DNA of 64,000 nucleotides from Cellulomonas sp. PhB150 (GCF_003755175.1 NZ_RKHX01000004.1:248001-312000), one strand, 5' to 3'; positions 9,835-18,898 are shown, counted from the stretch's first letter. Made by a program: numbers and translations. The notes: generated by a model from the sequence alone, not told the origin.

Positions 9835-12800
9835 CGCTCGGCCCCCGATCGCACGCCGTCGTCGGAGCCGAACGCGGCGTCCTCACCGGTCTCCGCGCGG
9901 CGGTCCAGCTCGGCGCCGAGCGAGCGCAGGATGTCGAGCACGAGCCCGACGACGACGAGGTAGACCCCGACGTCGAAGAACAGGCTCGTCACCAGGTGCA
10001 GGTCGCCGATCAGCGGCAGGTGGATGTCGATGATCCAGGACTGCAGCACCGATCCGCCGAGAACCAGCGCGAACAGCCCGACGCCCGCGGACAGGAACAG
10101 CCCGAGCCCGAGCAGCAGGCCAGGCTGGACGGGCGCGGCCTCGCCGAGCTCGTACCGGCCGCCGGCCAGGTACCGCACGATCAGCGCGATGCCGGTGACC
10201 AGGCCCGCCGCGAAGCCGCCGCCGGGTGCGTTGTGGCCGCTGAACAGCAGGAACAGGGAGTAGACGATCATCGTCTGGTAGAGCAGCCGGACGACGACCT
10301 CGAAGATGACCGACCGACGCTGCGGGGCCAGGGTGCTCCCGGCGCGCAGCCACTCGCGGTCGGTGCTCGGCGCGTCGACCCGCGCCTGGTCGGTGGCACG
10401 GCGCAGCCGGGCCATCGGGTCCGGCCCAGCCCAGACGCGGCGCTCCTGGCGCGCCTCGTCGGCCCGGAAGATCTGCCCCCCGCGGCGCGAGAGGAACACG
10501 AGCGACGCGACGCCGGTCGCGGCCACCAGCAGCACCGAGATCTCGCCCATCGTGTCCCAGGCGCGGATGTCGACGAGCGTGACGTTGACGATGTTGTGCC
10601 CGCCGCCCCAACGCACGGCCTCCTCGGCGAAGTCCTCGGACACGGGCGCGTGGATCCGCGCACCGGGCGCGACGAGTGCGACGCCGGCCACCGTCAGGCC
10701 GACGGCCAGGCCGATCCCGAGCCGCACCCAGCGCGAGGCGGCCAGCGGTCGGTCGGAGAAGTACGGAGGCAGGCGGCGCAGCACGAGGACGAACACGACG
10801 AGCGTCACCGTCTCGACGAGCACCTGCGTGAGCGCGAGGTCCGGCGCGCCCTGCAGCAGGAACAGCCCCGCGACCGCGTACCCGCCGATGCCGAGCAGGA
10901 TGACGGCCTTGAGCCGCCGGCGGGCGCGGGCCGCGAGCGCGGCGGAGACGATCGTCGCGGCGGCGAACACCACCTGCGCGGGCTGGTCGTACGCCTTGAG
11001 CTGGTCCGGCCAGCTCGTCTGCGTGATCGTCGTGATGCCCACCGCGAGCACGAACACGGCCAGGATGATCCCGAGGTACAGCGGCAGCGAACCACGCTGG
11101 GTGACGGCCGTGACGTCGGCGGCGACGTCGTCGAGGCGGCGCATGAACCGGCGGTAGACGCGGTCCGCCTCCGGCCCGCGGTACGCGCCGGACTGCCAGC
11201 GCTCGACCCGGTCGCGCACGAGCCAGAGCGCGACACCGGCGGCGAGGATGCCGAGCGTCAGCACGAACGTCGGCGTGAAGCCCGCCCACAGCGCGAGGTG
11301 GCCGGCCTCTCCCTCGGGGTACGTCTCGGCGTACGGCTGGAGCAGGTGCTCGCCGAGCTGCGGCAGGAGCGCGACGGCCAGGCCGAGGACGGCCAGGATC
11401 ATCGCGGGCCAGACGAGCATCAGGGACGGCTTGGTGATCGGCGCCGGCTCCGCGCCGATCACGGGCTCGAGCCGGGTCGTCGTGCCGGGGCTGCTCGCGC
11501 CGTCGACCTGAGTCGCGACCGCGTCCGGGACGAGCGCGGAGGCGGGCACCACGGCACGCTTCGTCGCGAAGGCGCCCCACCACAGGCGCAGGCCGTAGGC
11601 GACGGTCAGGACGGAGCCGAGCGCGACGGCGACGAGCACCACCGGTCCGGCCGAGCCCTCGTCGAGGTGGCCGAGAGCCTCGAGCCCGGCCTCCTTGGCG
11701 ACGTACCCCGCGAACGGCGGCAGGCCGATCATGCTCGCGGTGGCCAGGGCACCCGCCAGCGCGGTCAGCGGCAGGGCACGTCCGACGCCCGAGAGGCGGC
11801 GCAGGTCACGCGTCCCGGTCGCGGCGTCCACCACGCCGACGACGAGGAACAGGGCGGCCTTGAACATGGCGTGCGCCCCGAGCATGGCGAGCCCGGCCAG
11901 GGCCGTGGCGCGCGAGCCGAGGCCGACGAGCAGCGTGATCAGGCCGAGCTGGCTCACGGTGCCGAACGCGAGCACCAGCTTGAGGTCGTGCTGCCGCAGC
12001 GCGCGGTACCCCCCGAGCAGCAGCGTGCCCCCGCCCAGGACCACGACGCACCAGCGCCACGACTCGTGCGTCGAGTAGGCGGGCGCGAACCGCGCGACCA
12101 GGTAGATCCCGGCCTTCACCATCGCCGCGGCGTGCAGGTAGGCGCTGACCGGGGTCGGCGCCGCCATCGCCGCGGGGAGCCAGAAGTGGAACGGGATGAG
12201 CGCGGACTTGGTGGCCACGCCGGCGAACAGGCAGAAGATCGCAACGGTCGCGGCGGTGCCGCCGGGCGGGTGGGCGATCACCTCGGACAGGCGGTAGGTG
12301 CCCGCGGACTCGCCGAGCAGCAGCACGCCCATGAGCATCGCCAGGCCGCCGGCCGTCGTGATGACGATGGCCTGCATCGCGGCTCGTCGGCTCGCCTTGC
12401 GGTCGCTGTAGTGGCCGATGAGCAGGTACGACGTGACCGTCGTCAGCTCCCAGAACACGAACAGCAGCAGCATGTCGTCCGAGGTGACGAGGCCGAGCAT
12501 CCCGCCCGCGAACGCGACGAACACGCCGCCGAACCGGCCGAGCCCGTGCGCGGTGGTCGAGAAGTAGCCCGCGCAGTAGATGAGCACGAGCGCGCCCACG
12601 CCGCCGACGATCAGCGTCATGAACCAGCTCAGGGTGTCGAGCCGGAACGTCAGCTCCAGGCCGAGCTGCGGGATCCACGAGATCCGCTCGACCGGCCCGT
12701 TGCCCTCGCGCACCGCCGACGTCCACGACAGCGCCCACACCGCCGCGCTCGCCGGAGCGAGGGCCAGCGCCCAGAAGGCCCGACGGCCCCACCAGCGCAC

Positions 12801-12854
12801 GAGCACGGGCGCGACGACGGCTGCGGCCAGGTGGATGGCGAGCAGCAGCAGCAC
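9831..12854 (-). CDS. mnhA: Mrp Na+/H+ antiporter subunit A fused to MnhB domain
   Basis: A 1007-residue fusion. Residues 1 to about 780 are the NuoL-like MnhA part (LLLFVFWELTTVTSYLLIGHY with the conserved Glu, FHFWLPAAMAAPTPVSAYLHAAAMVKAGIYL, and LKLVLAFGTVSQLGL), including the MnhA-specific C-terminal helices (QGAPDLALTQVLVETVTLVVFVL). Residues about 825-980 are the MnhB domain (LYQTMIVYSLFLLFSGHNAPGGGF). Such A-B fusions are common in actinobacteria, which explains the absence of a separate mnhB. It is the first gene of the six-gene operon; a 397-base leader lies upstream. Confidence 0.92.
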   Translation of the reverse strand: MLLLLAIHLAAAVVAPVLVRWWGRRAFWALALAPASAAVWALSWTSAVREGNGPVERISWIPQLGLELTFRLDTLSWFMTLIVGGVGALVLIYCAGYFSTTAHGLGRFGGVFVAFAGGMLGLVTSDDMLLLFVFWELTTVTSYLLIGHYSDRKASRRAAMQAIVITTAGGLAMLMGVLLLGESAGTYRLSEVIAHPPGGTAATVAIFCLFAGVATKSALIPFHFWLPAAMAAPTPVSAYLHAAAMVKAGIYLVARFAPAYSTHESWRWCVVVLGGGTLLLGGYRALRQHDLKLVLAFGTVSQLGLITLLVGLGSRATALAGLAMLGAHAMFKAALFLVVGVVDAATGTRDLRRLSGVGRALPLTALAGALATASMIGLPPFAGYVAKEAGLEALGHLDEGSAGPVVLVAVALGSVLTVAYGLRLWWGAFATKRAVVPASALVPDAVATQVDGASSPGTTTRLEPVIGAEPAPITKPSLMLVWPAMILAVLGLAVALLPQLGEHLLQPYAETYPEGEAGHLALWAGFTPTFVLTLGILAAGVALWLVRDRVERWQSGAYRGPEADRVYRRFMRRLDDVAADVTAVTQRGSLPLYLGIILAVFVLAVGITTITQTSWPDQLKAYDQPAQVVFAAATIVSAALAARARRRLKAVILLGIGGYAVAGLFLLQGAPDLALTQVLVETVTLVVFVLVLRRLPPYFSDRPLAASRWVRLGIGLAVGLTVAGVALVAPGARIHAPVSEDFAEEAVRWGGGHNIVNVTLVDIRAWDTMGEISVLLVAATGVASLVFLSRRGGQIFRADEARQERRVWAGPDPMARLRRATDQARVDAPSTDREWLRAGSTLAPQRRSVIFEVVVRLLYQTMIVYSLFLLFSGHNAPGGGFAAGLVTGIALIVRYLAGGRYELGEAAPVQPGLLLGLGLFLSAGVGLFALVLGGSVLQSWIIDIHLPLIGDLHLVTSLFFDVGVYLVVVGLVLDILRSLGAELDRRAETGEDAAFGSDDGVRSGAER

Positions 12855-12924
12855 GCGTCCGGTCTCCGTCCTGTCGGGGCGGGGGTGGGCGGTCGGGTCG
12901 TTCCGTGGATCTGTTGTCAGGGGT

Positions 12925-12950
12925 CACGCGGGTACGGCACGCGGGTACGG
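12925..12950. repeat. Tandem 13-bp repeat upstream of mrp operon
   Basis: CACGCGGGTACGG occurs twice head-to-tail (12925-12937 and 12938-12950), with the start of a third unit (CACGCAGG) following. It lies about 70-95 bases upstream of the mnhA start and could be a regulator site or a simple slippage duplication. Confidence 0.75.
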
Positions 12951-13108
12951 CACGCAGGGGGCGCCGGATGGCGTCCCCAGGAGGTCCAGCGGATTGGTCA
13001 AGACTCTACCAACCGCCCGGACGGCCGGACCCCCACGCCCGCCGCAACGCCCGAGGGTTCACCTCCTGTTCCCGTTCGCCCCGGCGGACTCCCGGCCTCC
13101 CGCGACTG

Positions 13109-13168
13109 CTCGCCGATTCCGCATCACCTCGCCGATCGCAACCAGCGAGCTGATGCGGGATCGGCGAG
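13109..13168. repeat. Long intergenic palindrome (type C)
   Basis: An 18-bp stem (13109-13126 with 13151-13168; one T.G wobble) continues, after one mismatch, into a 5-bp inner stem (13128-13132 with 13145-13149) closed by a 12-base loop. The arm reads CTCGCCGATTCCGCATCA. It is 84 bases upstream of the EtfD-like start codon. Only one copy was found in this window. It may be an operator, a transcript hairpin or a dispersed repeat. Confidence 0.8.
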
Positions 13169-13251
13169 CCGTCGCCCGCGTGACGGTGGGTCCGCGTCCG
13201 GCCTGCGGCGGGTCCCGGGTCGGGGGCGGGGGTGGCCGATAGCGTGTCGGC

Positions 13252-15351
13252 GTGGACGGGGTGCAGTGGGTCGCGCTGGTCGTGGTGGTCGTCGCGACCG
13301 TCGTCGGGGTGGGCGTCTTCGCGCGCGGCGCGACGACGATCGCCCGGACGGTCCGCATCGGACGGTCGGCCCCCGGGCGGTGGCGGCCGGTCGCACCGCG
13401 CGCGCGGCGCCTGGTCGCCGAGGTGCTCGGCCACGGCAGGTTCCAGCACCGGCCGGTGGTCAAGGTCGCGCACTGGGTCGTCATGCTGTCGTTCCCGCTG
13501 CTGTTCCTCACGCTGCTCACCGGCTACGGACAGGTGGTCGACCCCGGGTTCACGCTCCCGCTCGTCGGGCACCTCTGGCCGCTGGAGTGGGCCATCGAGG
13601 CGTTCGCATGGGCCTCGCTGCTGGGCATCGCTGCGCTGTTCGTCCTGCGCCTGCGGCTCCGCCCCCGCGGCGACGACGCGCGACGCTCGCGGTTCTTCGG
13701 CTCGAACCAGGCCCAGGCGTACTTCGTCGAGGCGACCGTCGCGGTCGTCGTGCTGTGCGTGATCCTGCTGCGCGGCCTCGAGTACGCGACGGGCGACGAG
13801 TCCGCATGGCACTTCCCGCTCACCGCCTGGTTCGGCGGCTCCTGGCGCAGCGTCGAGACGGGCACGCTCGAGACCGCGACCGTCGTCGTCGCGACCGTCA
13901 AGATCGTCGTCTCGATGTCCTGGTTCGTGGTCGTGGGCCTGCAGCCGACGATGGGCGTCGCGTGGCACCGGTTCCTCGCGGTCGTCAACGTCTACGCGCG
14001 TCGCGAGCCCGACGGCCGCCCCGCCCTCGGCCCCCTGCAGCCGATCACCACCCAGCACGGCCCGGTGGACCTCGAGGGCCTGGACGACCTGCCCGACGAC
14101 GCGCGCCTCGGCGTCGGCGCCATCGAGGACTTCACCTGGAAGGGCCTGCTCGACTTCTCCACCTGCACCGAGTGCGGCCGCTGCCAGGACCAGTGCCCCG
14201 CGTGGGCCACCGACAAGCCCCTGTCCCCCAAGCTCGTCACCCTCGCGCTGCGCGACCACGCCGCCGCGACGGCCCCGTACCTGCGGGCGGCCGACGAGTC
14301 GCACGCGGGCCTCGACCTCATCGGCAGCGGCGTCATCGACCCCGACGCCCTGTGGGCCTGCACCACGTGCGGCGCCTGCGTGCAGCAGTGCCCGGTCGAC
14401 ATCGAGCACGTGGACGCCATCGTCGACATGCGCCGCTACCAGGTGCTCATGGAGTCCGCGTTCCCCAAGGAGCTCGGCGGCGCGTTCACCAAGCTCGAGC
14501 GGCAGGGCAACCCGTGGGGGCTGCCGGCCCGGGCGCGGCTCGACTGGGCCAAGGGACTGGACTTCGAGGTGCCCGTCGTCGGCGCGGACGTGGAGTCCGC
14601 CGACGCGGTCGACTACCTGTTCTGGGTCGGCTGCGCGGGCGCCTACGAGGACCGCGCCAAGCGCACGACGAGGGCCGTCGCCGAGCTGTTGCACACGGCC
14701 GGCGTCAGCTTCGCGGTGCTGGGCGACGGCGAGGGCTGCACGGGCGACCCGGCCCGACGGGCCGGCAACGAGCTGCTCTACCAGATGCTCGCGAGCGCGA
14801 ACGTGGAGGTGCTCAACGAGGTCGGCGCGAAGCGGATCGTGGTCACGTGCGCGCACTGCTTCAACACGATCGCGCGCGAGTACCCCCAGCTCGGCGGCCG
14901 GTACGAGGTGCTGCACCACACGGAGCTGCTCAACACGCTGGTCGCCGAGGGTCGGCTCCGGCCGGCCCCGCAGGAGGCCACCGACGTCACCTACCACGAC
15001 CCGTGCTACCTCGGCCGGCACAACGAGATCTACTCGCCCCCGCGCGAGCTGCTCGGCTCACTGCCCGGCGTGACGATCGCCGAGATGCCCCGCAACCGGG
15101 AGCAGTCCTTCTGCTGCGGCGCGGGCGGCGCGCGCATGTGGATGGAGGAGTCGATCGGCACCCGGATCAGCACCACGCGCGCGACCGAGGCGATCGGCAC
15201 GGGCGCTTCCGTGGTGGCGACCGCGTGCCCGTTCTGCACCGTGATGCTGAGCGACGGGGTCGCGGCAGCCGCGACCGAGGGGGTCGGTGTCCCCGAGGTG
15301 ACCGACATCGCCCTGCTCCTGCTCGACCGCGTGCGCGAGACGTCGCCGTGA
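13252..15351 (+). CDS. EtfD-like membrane (Fe-S) oxidoreductase, heterodisulfide reductase related
   Basis: A 699-residue protein resembling mycobacterial EtfD (Rv0338c type), which passes electrons from the electron transfer flavoprotein of fatty-acid oxidation to menaquinone. Residues 1 to about 245 contain five or so membrane helices with His residues suited to b-heme binding (HWVVMLSFPLLFL). Two [4Fe-4S] motifs follow: C305-x2-C-x2-C-x3-CP (CTECGRCQDQCP) and the same at C370 (CTTCGACVQQCP). The C-terminal half has paired CCG domains (CAHCFNT, FCCGAGGARMW, ACPFC). The GTG at 13252 leads straight into the first helix. No etfAB genes are adjacent, so the electron donor is inferred from homology only. 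Confidence 0.85.
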   Translation: MDGVQWVALVVVVVATVVGVGVFARGATTIARTVRIGRSAPGRWRPVAPRARRLVAEVLGHGRFQHRPVVKVAHWVVMLSFPLLFLTLLTGYGQVVDPGFTLPLVGHLWPLEWAIEAFAWASLLGIAALFVLRLRLRPRGDDARRSRFFGSNQAQAYFVEATVAVVVLCVILLRGLEYATGDESAWHFPLTAWFGGSWRSVETGTLETATVVVATVKIVVSMSWFVVVGLQPTMGVAWHRFLAVVNVYARREPDGRPALGPLQPITTQHGPVDLEGLDDLPDDARLGVGAIEDFTWKGLLDFSTCTECGRCQDQCPAWATDKPLSPKLVTLALRDHAAATAPYLRAADESHAGLDLIGSGVIDPDALWACTTCGACVQQCPVDIEHVDAIVDMRRYQVLMESAFPKELGGAFTKLERQGNPWGLPARARLDWAKGLDFEVPVVGADVESADAVDYLFWVGCAGAYEDRAKRTTRAVAELLHTAGVSFAVLGDGEGCTGDPARRAGNELLYQMLASANVEVLNEVGAKRIVVTCAHCFNTIAREYPQLGGRYEVLHHTELLNTLVAEGRLRPAPQEATDVTYHDPCYLGRHNEIYSPPRELLGSLPGVTIAEMPRNREQSFCCGAGGARMWMEESIGTRISTTRATEAIGTGASVVATACPFCTVMLSDGVAAAATEGVGVPEVTDIALLLLDRVRETSP

Positions 15352-15695
15352 TCGGCCGGCTCGACGAGGTCGTCGTCGACTGCGCGGATCCCCTCGGGCT
15401 CGCGACGTTCTGGTCGGGGGTTCTGGGCGGCACGCCTGAGCTGCGCGACCCCGACTGGTGCCGCCTGCAGGCGCCGGGATCGCCGCTGATCGCCTTCCAG
15501 CGCGTCCCCGAGGCCAAGTCGACCAAGAACCGCCTGCACCTGGACGTCCTGGTCGACGACCTCGAGGGCGCCACCGTCCAGGCCGAGTCGCTCGGCGCGA
15601 CCCGCATCGGCACGCGCCACGACGACGTCGCCGGCTCGTTCCAGGTCCTGGCCGACCCCGAGGGCAACGAGTGGTGCGTGGTCAGCCCGGCCTGA
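15348..15695 (+). CDS. VOC family (glyoxalase-like) protein
   Basis: A 115-residue single VOC module (LDEVVVDCADPLGLATFWSG, then LHLDVLVDDLEGA and VLADPEGNEWCVV). The His in RLHLDV and the Glu in GNEWCVV correspond to positions often used for metal binding. The GTG start overlaps the EtfD-like stop by 4 bases, indicating cotranslation, though a functional link to that electron-transfer protein is not obvious. Substrate unknown. Confidence 0.8.
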   Translation: MIGRLDEVVVDCADPLGLATFWSGVLGGTPELRDPDWCRLQAPGSPLIAFQRVPEAKSTKNRLHLDVLVDDLEGATVQAESLGATRIGTRHDDVAGSFQVLADPEGNEWCVVSPA

Positions 15696-15749
15696 CCCCC
15701 GCCAGCGGGCCGGACCCACGAGGTCGGCGCGCGGCAACTGGACGCAAAC

Positions 15750-15826
15750 AGCCGCTCTTGTGACAGGAGTCAGCTCCTGTGGCGGATTCGAGTCGACTCG
15801 AGTGCACTCTCGTCACAAGTGCGGCT
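15750..15826. repeat. Dispersed palindromic repeat, family A copy 1
   Basis: A 77-bp element with near-perfect inverted ends: AGCCGCTCTTGTGAC (15750-15764) pairs with GTCACAAGTGCGGCT (15812-15826), one mismatch, extending to about 21 bases per arm. Inside are a small hairpin (AGGAG-TCAG-CTCCT) and a perfect palindrome centred on GTCGAC. It lies between the convergent VOC and MarR genes. A second homologous copy is at 46136-46213. Confidence 0.9.
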
Positions 15827-15884
15827 ATCTCGGTCGCGCGGACCGGGCCGCGGCGGCGGGGCGGGAGCGGCAGCCGGACCGGGT

Positions 15885-16319
15885 TCACGCCTCGTTGACG
15901 CGGCGGAGCAGCTCGACGAGGGTCGTGCGGTCCGCGTCCGAGAGCACGCTCAGCCGCTCGGCGGCACCCTGGTGCTGCTGCACCGCGACCGCCGCGAGCA
16001 GGTCGCGACCCCCGTCGGTGAGCTCGATGAGCGTCGCGCGCCGGTCGGTCGGGTCGGGGATCCGGCGGACGTGGCCGTCGGCTTCGGCCTGGTCGACCTT
16101 CGAGGTCACCGACCGCGGCGCGACGTCGAGCCGCTCGGCGATCTCGCCCAGTCGCTGCGGGGAGTCGCAGCGCGCGAGCGTCCGCAGGAATCGCAGCTGC
16201 CCCGGCGTGGTTCCCACAGAGCGCAGCAGCACGGCCGTCTCGCGCCGGACCGAGTGCAGGACACCGTAGAGCAGGTCCAGGAACTCGCCGGAGACGCCGT
16301 CGGTCGGGTGGGTGCTCAC
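15885..16319 (-). CDS. MarR family transcriptional regulator
   Basis: A 144-residue winged-helix regulator. The recognition region reads TPGQLRFLRTLARCDSPQRLGEIAERLDVAPRSVTSKVDQAEADGHVRRIPDPTDRRATLIELT in the DNA-binding core (about residues 40-105), with the wing DPTDRRATLIELT typical of MarR proteins. It is transcribed divergently from an ABC exporter, 103 bases apart, with a symmetrical site (16367-16381) between them, so it probably controls that exporter in response to a small ligand. The GTG at 16319 was preferred; upstream in-frame sequence is non-coding in character. Confidence 0.85.
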   Translation of the reverse strand: MSTHPTDGVSGEFLDLLYGVLHSVRRETAVLLRSVGTTPGQLRFLRTLARCDSPQRLGEIAERLDVAPRSVTSKVDQAEADGHVRRIPDPTDRRATLIELTDGGRDLLAAVAVQQHQGAAERLSVLSDADRTTLVELLRRVNEA

Positions 16320-16366
16320 GGCCGTGAGGCTACCGAACCCCCGCCCGGTTGTGAACCAGGCACATA

Positions 16367-16381
16367 GTGAGTTAACCTCAC
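16367..16381. promoter_or_regulatory. Candidate MarR operator
   Basis: GTGAGTTAACCTCAC, an interrupted palindrome with GTGAG/CTCAC arms around TTAAC, lies in the short divergent region between the MarR gene and the ABC exporter gene. MarR proteins commonly bind such sites in this arrangement. Binding is inferred. Confidence 0.5.
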
Positions 16382-16422
16382 CATCGGCGCAAGCCAGTTC
16401 CACCATCCCCCGGAGGCGCCCC

Positions 16423-18318
16423 ATGTCCACCCCCCTCGGCGGCGGCGGCCCGCAGGTGATGCGCGGCTTCTTCAAGGACGGCGCGGTCACCCACCGCCGC
16501 CTCACCCGCGACACGCTGCGCCGCATCCTCGCGTTCGCCCGCCCCTACCGCTGGCAGCTCGCGCTGTTCGTCGGCCTCATCGCCGTCGAGGCGGCGGCAG
16601 GGGCCATCACGCCCCTGCTGGTCAAGAACCTCATCGACCACGGCATCGCGACGGGCGACACGCATCGCGTCGTCGTCATCGCGGCGGCCATCGCCGGGCT
16701 CGCCCTGCTCGGCGCCGGCCTGAGCGTCGCGGACCGTTACGTGTCCTCGAAGGTCGGCGAGGGCCTGATCTACGACCTGCGCACCGAGGTCTACGACCAC
16801 GTGCAGCGCATGCCCCTCGCGTTCTTCAGCCGCGCACGCACCGGCGCGCTCGTGCAGCGGCTCAACGGCGACGTGCTCGGCGCGCAGCAGGCGTTCACCT
16901 CGACGCTGCAGAACGTCGTCAGCAACACGCTCACCGTGGTCTTCGTGCTCGCCGCGATGTTCTCGATGTCCTGGCAGCTGACCGCCCTGTCGCTCGTGCT
17001 GCTGCCGGCGTTCGTCCTGCCGGCCCGCTGGTTCGGCAAGCGGATCGCCGCCGTCACGCGCGAGAGCTACGAGCGCAACGCCGACGCAGCCCAGATCATG
17101 CAGGAGCGGTTCAACGTCGCCGGCGCCCACCTGGTCAAGATCTTCGGCGACCCCACCCGCGAGTCGGCCGCGTACGCCGACCAGGCCGCGCGCGTGCGCG
17201 ACATCGGCGTGACCAGGGCGCTGTACGCCACGTGGTTCCGCGTCGGCCTGACCACGCTCGCGTCGATCGCCATCGCGATCATCTACGGCGCGGGCGGCGT
17301 GATGGCCATCCGCGGCGAGCTGACCGTCGGCGTCGTCGTCGCGCTGGCCGCCTACCTCGGCCGCCTCTACGGGCCGCTGACCGCGATGTCCACGATCCAG
17401 GTGGACGTGATGACCGCGCTGGTCAGCTTCGAGCGGGTGCTGGAGGTCCTCGACCTCGAGCCGACCGTGACCGACAAGCCCGACGCCGTCGACCTGCACC
17501 TGGACGTGACCCAGCGGGGCGCGGACGTCGAGCTCGCGGGCGTCGGGTTCCGCTACCCCGCGGCCGACGAGGTCTCGCTCGCCTCCCTGGAGGCCGTCGC
17601 GACCCTCAGCCACGACCCGGTCGCCGACACCCTGCACGACATCACGTTCCGGGTCCCCGCCGGGCACATGGTGGCCATCGTCGGCCCCTCCGGTGCCGGC
17701 AAGACGACCATCTCCCAGCTGGTCACGCGCATGTACGACCCGACGCGCGGCGTTGTGCGGATCGCAGGCCACGACCTGCGCGACGTCACGATGGAGTCGC
17801 TGCGCGCGACCGTCGGGGTGGTCAGCCAGGAGGCGCACCTGTTCCACGACACGATCGCGGAGAACCTGCGCCTGGCCCGCCCCGAGGCCAGCGACGCGGA
17901 CCTCGAGCGCGCGCTGCGCCAGGCTCACGTCTGGACCTTGGTCGCGAGCCTGCCCGAGGGCATCGAGACCGTCGTCGGCGACCGTGGCTACCGGCTGTCC
18001 GGCGGCGAGCGTCAGCGCCTGGCGATCGCCCGGCTGCTGCTCAAGGCCCCGGACGTGGTGGTGCTCGACGAGGCCACCGCGCACCTCGACTCGGAGTCGG
18101 AGGCCGCCGTCCAGGCCGCGCTCGACGAGGCCCTCGTCGGCCGCACGTCGCTGGTCATCGCCCACCGGCTGTCGACCGTGCGCAAGGCCGACGCGATCGT
18201 CGTCGTGGAGGACGGCCGCGTCGTCCAGACCGGCACGCACGCCGAGCTCATCGCCGCGGGCGGCCTGTACTCCGAGCTGTACCGCACCCAGTTCCGCGAA
18301 CCGGCCGCGGCGGCCTGA
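16423..18318 (+). CDS. ABC exporter (fused permease-ATPase)
   Basis: A 631-residue half-transporter of the multidrug/lipid exporter type. Six membrane helices occupy about residues 30-330 (ABC_membrane domain). The C-terminal ATPase has Walker A GPSGAGKTT, Q-loop VSQEAHLFHD, signature LSGGERQRLAIARLL, Walker B VVVLDEATAHLD and the H-loop His in VIAHRLST. It would act as a homodimer, or with another half not seen here. CGGAGG precedes the ATG at 16423. Its position opposite a MarR regulator suggests drug or metabolite efflux. Confidence 0.92.
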   Translation: MSTPLGGGGPQVMRGFFKDGAVTHRRLTRDTLRRILAFARPYRWQLALFVGLIAVEAAAGAITPLLVKNLIDHGIATGDTHRVVVIAAAIAGLALLGAGLSVADRYVSSKVGEGLIYDLRTEVYDHVQRMPLAFFSRARTGALVQRLNGDVLGAQQAFTSTLQNVVSNTLTVVFVLAAMFSMSWQLTALSLVLLPAFVLPARWFGKRIAAVTRESYERNADAAQIMQERFNVAGAHLVKIFGDPTRESAAYADQAARVRDIGVTRALYATWFRVGLTTLASIAIAIIYGAGGVMAIRGELTVGVVVALAAYLGRLYGPLTAMSTIQVDVMTALVSFERVLEVLDLEPTVTDKPDAVDLHLDVTQRGADVELAGVGFRYPAADEVSLASLEAVATLSHDPVADTLHDITFRVPAGHMVAIVGPSGAGKTTISQLVTRMYDPTRGVVRIAGHDLRDVTMESLRATVGVVSQEAHLFHDTIAENLRLARPEASDADLERALRQAHVWTLVASLPEGIETVVGDRGYRLSGGERQRLAIARLLLKAPDVVVLDEATAHLDSESEAAVQAALDEALVGRTSLVIAHRLSTVRKADAIVVVEDGRVVQTGTHAELIAAGGLYSELYRTQFREPAAAA

Positions 18319-18322
18319 CGCC

Positions 18323-18898
18323 TCAGTCCTGGGCGAGCTCCGCCAGGTCGTCGACCGTGTCCACGGCCACGTCGTTGTCCGCGACCGGGTCGAGGTCCCC
18401 CGAGTCGACCGTGTACATGGCCTGCACCGGGTGCAGCAGGTCGTACGGCACGCCCGGGCCGTGGTCGGCGAGGAGCAGCATGTAGTCGTCGCTGCCCTTC
18501 TCCAGGGTGACCGTCGACGCCTCGACGTACCGCACCCCGTCGTACAGCCCACCGAGCTGCGCCACCTCGATGACGTCACCGACGGCCACGTCGCCCTTGA
18601 TGACCTCCTCGACCCGCACGGTCGAGATCGTCACCACGACCCCGGGGACGTCCGTCCCCTCGTCGAGCCCCGCCTGCGGGTTGAGCGACGGGTCACCCGT
18701 GGTCGACACGATCGGCTGGTCCTCCTTGACCCGCGCGCCGGTGACCTCGCCGCGCACGACGACGTCCGCGGCGTCGACGATGTCCTGCGGCGTCTCGTAG
18801 GAGGGGTAGTCGGCGTAGGAGGTCACGACCTCGGGGGCCGAGGAGCAGCCCGCGAGCGCGAGCCCGGACGCCGCGACGAGCACGAGCAGAGCCCTCAT
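18323..18898 (-). CDS. hypothetical lipoprotein
   Basis: A 191-residue protein with a lipoprotein signal (MRALLVLVAASGLALAGCSS, lipidated Cys at residue 18). The rest is acidic and beta-rich with no recognised domain; the segment DVVVRGEVTGARV and later VEEVIKGDVAVGDVIEV suggests an OB-like or barrel-type domain. Its ATG overlaps the stop of the metalloprotease gene by 4 bases, so the two form an operon. The pairing raises the possibility of an inhibitor, chaperone or surface partner of that protease, but this is only inference. Confidence 0.75.
   Translation of the reverse strand: MRALLVLVAASGLALAGCSSAPEVVTSYADYPSYETPQDIVDAADVVVRGEVTGARVKEDQPIVSTTGDPSLNPQAGLDEGTDVPGVVVTISTVRVEEVIKGDVAVGDVIEVAQLGGLYDGVRYVEASTVTLEKGSDDYMLLLADHGPGVPYDLLHPVQAMYTVDSGDLDPVADNDVAVDTVDDLAELAQD

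Larger units (their letters stand above)
12855..13251. other. Intergenic region between divergent mrp operon and EtfD-like gene
   Basis: A 397-base non-coding region that must hold the promoters of both divergent units. It contains a tandem 13-bp repeat (12925-12950) nearer mnhA and a long imperfect palindrome (13109-13168) nearer the EtfD-like gene. I could not pick convincing -35/-10 pairs. No small gene with a ribosome binding site stands out. Confidence 0.6.

Noticed and set aside
9996..15695. Very long open frame on the plus strand across the mrp operon and beyond
   Set aside because: It is antisense to mnhA and out of frame with the EtfD-like gene. High GC leaves stop codons rare in such shadow frames, and the translation is low-complexity Arg/Gly/Asp/Glu.
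15750..15826. Ordinary rho-independent terminator
   Set aside because: The stem is long with a large structured interior, has no T-tract, and its homologue at 46136-46213 lies between co-directional genes. A secondary role in termination is not excluded.
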